From: CAZHTS01 sp964535315
GTDB taxonomy: Bacteria > Chloroflexota > Anaerolineae > Anaerolineales > Anaerolineaceae
Direction: 5' to 3'
NCBI GenBank assembly: GCA_964535315.1
Contig: CAZHTS010000010.1
Location: 20,196 to 84,195, forward strand
DNA: 64,000 bases
Below, piece by piece: positions 60,603 to 64,000 of the stretch. Position numbers and translations under genes: made by a program. The notes beneath the pieces are model-generated. The model saw only the letters and a program-made list of their open reading frames with translations, made no database searches and was not told the origin of the DNA. Numbering within the stretch: the first letter of the stretch is position 1; every line of letters starts with the position of its first letter.

Positions 60603-60944
60603 TTACTCCCGCTCCCGGAGGATAACGGTGATGTGCGACGAACGGCGCAGCAAGGGCTTGAAACGACCCCGCGCCCCAAAACGACGCCACTTGCGGGTAG
60701 GAGCCTCATCTGCCGTGATCCGGTAGATGTACAGATCATCCCGACTCACACCAAAATTCTCCTCGGCGTTGGCGACGGCCGAAGCCACCACCTTGCCAAC
60801 GTGCCTGGCCGCGCCGTTCGGCAGGAACTTGAGCGCATTCAGCGCTTCCACCGCCGGCTTGCCACGCACAAGGTCGACCACCAGGCGAACTTTCTGTGCC
60901 GAAATCGAAACGTTGCTTAAATAAGCTCGAATATCGGTAGCCAT
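60603..60944 (-). CDS. rplV: Ribosomal protein L22
   Basis: A 113-aa tunnel-wall protein. AYLSNVSISAQKVRLVVDLV, RGKPAVEALNALKFLPNGAA and the terminal RGRFKPLLRRSSHITVILRE match L22. It follows rpsS by 3 bp. Confidence 0.98.
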   Translation of the reverse strand: MATDIRAYLSNVSISAQKVRLVVDLVRGKPAVEALNALKFLPNGAARHVGKVVASAVANAEENFGVSRDDLYIYRITADEAPTRKWRRFGARGRFKPLLRRSSHITVILRERE

Positions 60945-60947
60945 GGC

Positions 60948-61226
60948 TTACTTACCCTTCGATGACTTCTCGGAAACATGGCCGCGGAAATGACGGGTGG
61001 GGGCAAATTCGCCCAGGCGGTGTCCCACCATGTTTTCGGTTACATAAATCGGCACATGCCGGCGACCATCATGCACGGCGATGGTATGTCCCACCATCTG
61101 CGGGAAGATCGTGCTCGCCCGACTCCAGGTGCGGATAACTTTCTTTTCGCCGCGCGCGTTCATTAATTCAATCTTCTCCAAAAGCTTGGGGGCAATGAAC
61201 GGCCCTTTTTTCAGCGATCGTGACAT
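60948..61226 (-). CDS. rpsS: Ribosomal protein S19
   Basis: A 92-aa head protein. MSRSLKKGPFIAPKLLEKIE, IRTWSRASTIFPQMVGHTIA and LGEFAPTRHFRGHVSEK are near-consensus. Confidence 0.98.
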   Translation of the reverse strand: MSRSLKKGPFIAPKLLEKIELMNARGEKKVIRTWSRASTIFPQMVGHTIAVHDGRRHVPIYVTENMVGHRLGEFAPTRHFRGHVSEKSSKGK

Positions 61227-61274
61227 AGTATCGTCCCTCTTTCTCGCTTGTTAGATCTTCAAGCACTCCACCTG

Positions 61275-62102
61275 CTAGTCGCGGCGGCGCACAATATACT
61301 TGTTGGTCTGCTTGTTGCGACGGGTCTTGTACCCACGCGTCGGGCGACCCCACGGGCTCTTCGGCCCCGGCATACCCGCCGGCTGGCGGCCTTCACCACC
61401 ACCGTGCGGATGGTCACGCGGGCTCATCGCCGTACCACGCACCGTCGGGCGAATGCCCATGTGGCGCTTACGACCGGCCTTGCCCAACTTGATGTTGCTG
61501 TGATCCAGGTTGCCCACCTGGCCGATGGTGGCATAACATACCTGCCGCACCAGACGCACCTCGCCCGAAGGCAGGCGAATCTGAGCGTAGTCGCCTTCTT
61601 TGGCCAGCAGCTGAGCAGCCGCACCCGCCGAACGCACCAGCTGACCACCCTTGCCTTCCTTGAGTTCGATGTTATGCAGCATCGTACCCACCGGAATGTT
61701 GGCGATCGGCATGCTGTTGCCCGGGCGAATTTCGGCCTGCGGACCGGACAAAACGGCGTCGCCCACCTTGAGCCCCAGCGGGGCCAGGATATAGCGCTTC
61801 TCGCCATCCGCGTAGACAATCAACGCCAGGCGCGCCGTGCGGTTGGGATCGTATTCGATCGCCGACACACGCCCCGGGATGTTGAGCTTGTCACGCTTGA
61901 AGTCCACCAGGCGGATGTAGCGGCGATTGCCACCCCCACGGTGACGAACCGTCACCCGCCCGTAAACATTGCGGCCACCGTGGCGGCTGGGCGCAACGAT
62001 CAACGAGCGTTCGGGCTTCGACTTGGTGATCTCTTCAAAGGTGTAACCGGTCATATTGCGCTGACCGGGGGTAATCGGTTTGTAAACTTTAACGCTCATC
62101 AC
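61275..62102 (-). CDS. rplB: Ribosomal protein L2
   Basis: A 275-aa core protein near the peptidyl-transferase centre. YKPITPGQRNMTGYTFEEIT, GGNRRYIRLVDFKRDK, KAGRKRHMGIRPTVRGTAMS, DHPHGGGEGRQPAGM and the conserved His region are all present. It overlaps rplW by 4 bp. Confidence 0.98.
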   Translation of the reverse strand: MMSVKVYKPITPGQRNMTGYTFEEITKSKPERSLIVAPSRHGGRNVYGRVTVRHRGGGNRRYIRLVDFKRDKLNIPGRVSAIEYDPNRTARLALIVYADGEKRYILAPLGLKVGDAVLSGPQAEIRPGNSMPIANIPVGTMLHNIELKEGKGGQLVRSAGAAAQLLAKEGDYAQIRLPSGEVRLVRQVCYATIGQVGNLDHSNIKLGKAGRKRHMGIRPTVRGTAMSPRDHPHGGGEGRQPAGMPGPKSPWGRPTRGYKTRRNKQTNKYIVRRRD

Positions 62103-62404
62103 TCCACCCCTTCAAAGATCGAGATTCTATCTTCGGCAGCCAGGGTGACAACCGCCTTCTTGTAACCGCTGTCGCGCACCAGAATGCGGCGACTGCGTGC
62201 CCGGCGCGTTCGCTTGGCCGGCGCATTGATGACGTTTACCCGCAAAACCTTGACCTTAAAGATCGCTTCGACCGCATCCTTGACCTGCGTCTTGGTCGCT
62301 TCGCCGGCAACCTCAAAGACGTATTGGTGCAGCTTGCTGACCTGATAGTTCGACTTTTCGGTCACCAGCGGGCGGCGGAGAATTTCATACAACGTAGTAG
62401 CCAT
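62099..62404 (-). CDS. rplW: Ribosomal protein L23
   Basis: A 101-aa tunnel-exit protein that docks SRP and trigger factor. LYEILRRPLVTEKSNYQ, YVFEVAGEATKTQVKDAVEA and FKVKVLRVNVINAPAK match the family. It starts 19 bp after rplD. Confidence 0.98.
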   Translation of the reverse strand: MATTLYEILRRPLVTEKSNYQVSKLHQYVFEVAGEATKTQVKDAVEAIFKVKVLRVNVINAPAKRTRRARSRRILVRDSGYKKAVVTLAAEDRISIFEGVE

Positions 62405-62423
62405 TGGGTCCTCCTACCTCGCG

Positions 62424-63050
62424 CTAACCCAGGTTGGCGGCCAGCACATCCAAAACGGAGACCGGCATCACCAGCTTATCAAAACTCATCAGGTCACGGA
62501 TATTCACATACCCGGCCAGCAAGATCTTGGCATCCGGGATATTGCGCGCCGAGCGGATCACACCCTCGTACGCTGCTTTTTCCGGGATCAGGATCAACGC
62601 ACTGGAGTCACCCACCAACGCGTTCAACGCCTTAGCCATCAACCGCGTCTTAGGTTCGCTCACGGCCAGATCTTCCACCATCACAATACCAGCCTCGGCC
62701 GCCTTGACAGACAAAGCCGAACGCAGCGCACCGCGGCGCATCTGCCGGGGCATGGACAGCGTGTAACCGTGCGGATGGGGGGTGTGCACGTTGCCGCCGC
62801 CCTTCCAGTGCGGGGCACGCGTCGAACCCTGGCGGGCACGACCGGTACCCTTCTGGCGCCACGGCTTGCGACCCCCACCCGAGACTTCGCTGCGGGTCTT
62901 GGTGTCATGCGTCCCCAGGCGGGCATTCGTCAGCTGGCGCACCATTGCCTGATGCATCAAATCCATATTAATTGGGGCCTCAAAGATCTCCGCCGGTAAT
63001 TCTACCGTTCGGACCTTCTGACCTTCCATGTTGAAGACGTCAACTTCCAT
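62424..63050 (-). CDS. rplD: Ribosomal protein L4
   Basis: A 208-aa protein of the exit tunnel. The extended loop RKPWRQKGTGRARQGSTRAP and the HPHGYTLSMPRQMRR segment are diagnostic. The ATG at 63050 was taken as start; a GTG two codons earlier (63056) is equally close to the GGGAG ribosome-binding site. In E. coli L4 represses this operon at its leader. Confidence 0.97.
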   Translation of the reverse strand: MEVDVFNMEGQKVRTVELPAEIFEAPINMDLMHQAMVRQLTNARLGTHDTKTRSEVSGGGRKPWRQKGTGRARQGSTRAPHWKGGGNVHTPHPHGYTLSMPRQMRRGALRSALSVKAAEAGIVMVEDLAVSEPKTRLMAKALNALVGDSSALILIPEKAAYEGVIRSARNIPDAKILLAGYVNIRDLMSFDKLVMPVSVLDVLAANLG

Positions 63051-63096
63051 AGTCACTTCGCTCCCTTAGTGCAGAGGACAGTCACGGTATGTACCG

Positions 63097-63726
63097 CTAC
63101 TGTTTCCGCGCCTCCTTGATCAACACCAGGCCGCCACGCGGTCCGGGGACGGCGCCGCACACACCCAGCAAATTGCGCTCCGCATCTACCAGGACGACCT
63201 TGAGGTTCTGAGCCGTCACGCGGTCATCGCCCATATGACCCGCGCCGCGCGCACCCTTGAACACACGCCCCGGTGTCGTCGTTGAGCTACGAGAACCAGG
63301 CGCGCGCAGGCGGTCCGACTGACCATGAGAGGCCGGACCACCGCGGAAGTGATAACGCTTGACGCCACCCTGGAACCCTTTACCCTTGCTGGTCCCAATG
63401 ACGTCCACACGCTCACCAGGTGCAAACAGGCTGACGGTTACCTGATCGCCTTCTTTAACTTCGATTTTTTTGACACGGAATTCCCGCAGGAAGCGCAACG
63501 GAGGCAGACTGAGTTTCTTCAGGTGCCCCAGTTCGCCACCCGTCAGGCGCTTGGGACGAACTTCTTCGTAACCCAACTGCACGGCCAGATACCCTTCTTT
63601 TTCAGCCGTTCGCACCTGGGTAACGTAGCATGGCCCAGCTTCGATGAGGGTGACAGGCATTGCCACACCGGCTTCATCGAAAATCTGGGTCATGCCGATT
63701 TTCTTGCCAATTAGCCCTTTCAACAT
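63097..63726 (-). CDS. rplC: Ribosomal protein L3
   Basis: A 209-aa protein near the peptidyl-transferase centre. GLIGKKIGMTQIFDEAGVAM, GTSKGKGFQGGVKRYHFRGG and GRVFKGARGAGHMGDDRVT are canonical. It is the first gene of the cluster here; rpsJ, normally in front, is absent. AAAGGAG stands 8 nt before the ATG. Confidence 0.98.
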   Translation of the reverse strand: MLKGLIGKKIGMTQIFDEAGVAMPVTLIEAGPCYVTQVRTAEKEGYLAVQLGYEEVRPKRLTGGELGHLKKLSLPPLRFLREFRVKKIEVKEGDQVTVSLFAPGERVDVIGTSKGKGFQGGVKRYHFRGGPASHGQSDRLRAPGSRSSTTTPGRVFKGARGAGHMGDDRVTAQNLKVVLVDAERNLLGVCGAVPGPRGGLVLIKEARKQ

Positions 63727-63903
63727 CTTGTATTCTCCTTTGTAAGATGATACGTGACGGGACTGTCAGCCTGGGCTTGGCTGCATCATCCCCGAGCGTG
63801 GCACAGTCAGTCGGCCTGCGGTAACCCAACCGTCATCTTGTCCGGGTCACCCACACCACCGCTCTTACGCCACCCCTGTAATCGGATATTGATACCCGAA
63901 AAC
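63727..63903 (-). promoter_or_regulatory. Leader of the ribosomal cluster
   Basis: About 177 nt separate the predicted transcription start from rplC, with no gene. It is GC-rich with several short complementary segments, but no known ribosomal leader motif was recognised. Confidence 0.4.
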
Positions 63904-63909
63904 CGAGCT

Positions 63910-63937
63910 ATTATACCACATCCCGGCCATTTGACCA
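63910..63937 (-). promoter_or_regulatory. Promoter of the rplC-rpsI ribosomal cluster
   Basis: Minus-strand -35 TGGTCA (63937-63932), a 16-bp spacer, and extended -10 TGG-TATAAT (TATAAT at 63915-63910). Confidence 0.75.
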
Positions 63938-63950
63938 GGATATTCGCAGT

Positions 63951-63992
63951 AAAAAAGGATGTTTTCCGGAAAACCTGCCCCGGAAAACATCC
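63951..63992 (-). terminator. Terminator of a gene beyond the window edge
   Basis: A 13-bp perfect stem (63980-63992 with 63957-63969), followed on the minus strand by TTTTTT. It closes the previous leftward unit just before the rplC promoter. Confidence 0.88.
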
Positions 63993-64000
63993 CTACGCTG

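Noticed and set aside
59445..60920. 491-codon plus-strand open frame opposite rplP, rpsC and rplV
   Set aside because: Antisense to three universally conserved genes, with no ribosome-binding site or domain.

Overview
The window is GC-rich, gene-dense bacterial chromosome. It looks like a member of the Chloroflexota, most likely class Anaerolineae. That placement is an inference from the overall mix: single-membrane-style lipoproteins (DUF3048, DUF4349), giant WD40/PD40 lipoproteins, zinc-ribbon (C+) ribosomal proteins, a MetH/MetF-type methionine operon under a SAM-I riboswitch, and a dispersed style of EPS locus. No rRNA, tRNA, CRISPR array or intact mobile element was seen.

Layout. (1) 1-5317, minus strand: an exopolysaccharide operon with a polysaccharide co-polymerase/BY-kinase fusion, a short undecaprenyl-phosphate sugar-phosphate transferase, and a dehydrogenase-acetyltransferase-aminotransferase cassette in the order of Bordetella wlbA-wlbB-wlbC, for a diacetamido-type sugar nucleotide. 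It is preceded by a sigma70 promoter and a long leader carrying a strong intrinsic terminator and a possible antiterminator (5465-5627). This is the best candidate for an undescribed regulatory RNA here. (2) 5766-13740: a secreted beta-helix protein with its own promoter and long leader, a small membrane protein, and a 1620-residue beta-propeller lipoprotein. (3) 13823-19493: promoter, SAM-I riboswitch with terminator, metH, and a homocysteine methyltransferase/MTHF reductase fusion. (4) 19622-25345: two copies of a gene pair (small anchored protein plus polytopic GT-C-like protein) flanking coaX and coaBC. (5) 25399-30286: tandem DUF3048 lipoproteins, a metallophosphoesterase, a DUF4349 lipoprotein and its decayed duplicate. 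(6) 30430-34588: an envelope-type cluster of a tiny YIDPG membrane protein, a kinase-like/methyltransferase fusion, a small membrane protein and a membrane-anchored sulfatase-fold enzyme. (7) 34589-38765: GH36 alpha-galactosidase, tryptophanase and a small membrane protein. (8) 38926-43230: a class III adenylate cyclase followed by two catalytic-domain-less HAMP-type proteins, then a zinc-ribbon protein. (9) 43298-47092: MFS transporter, MazG fusion and a methyltransferase.

(10) 47185-63726, minus strand: a merged S10-spc-alpha ribosomal cluster from rplC to rpsI, also carrying secY, adk, map, rpoA and truA. It starts from a clear promoter just downstream of another gene's terminator. rpsJ is missing from the front and infA from between map and rpmJ.

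Functionally, regions 1, 2, 4 and 6 suggest heavy investment in cell-surface polysaccharide and envelope. Region 3 supplies methionine and methyl groups under SAM control, region 8 is cAMP/HAMP signalling, and region 10 is core translation and secretion.
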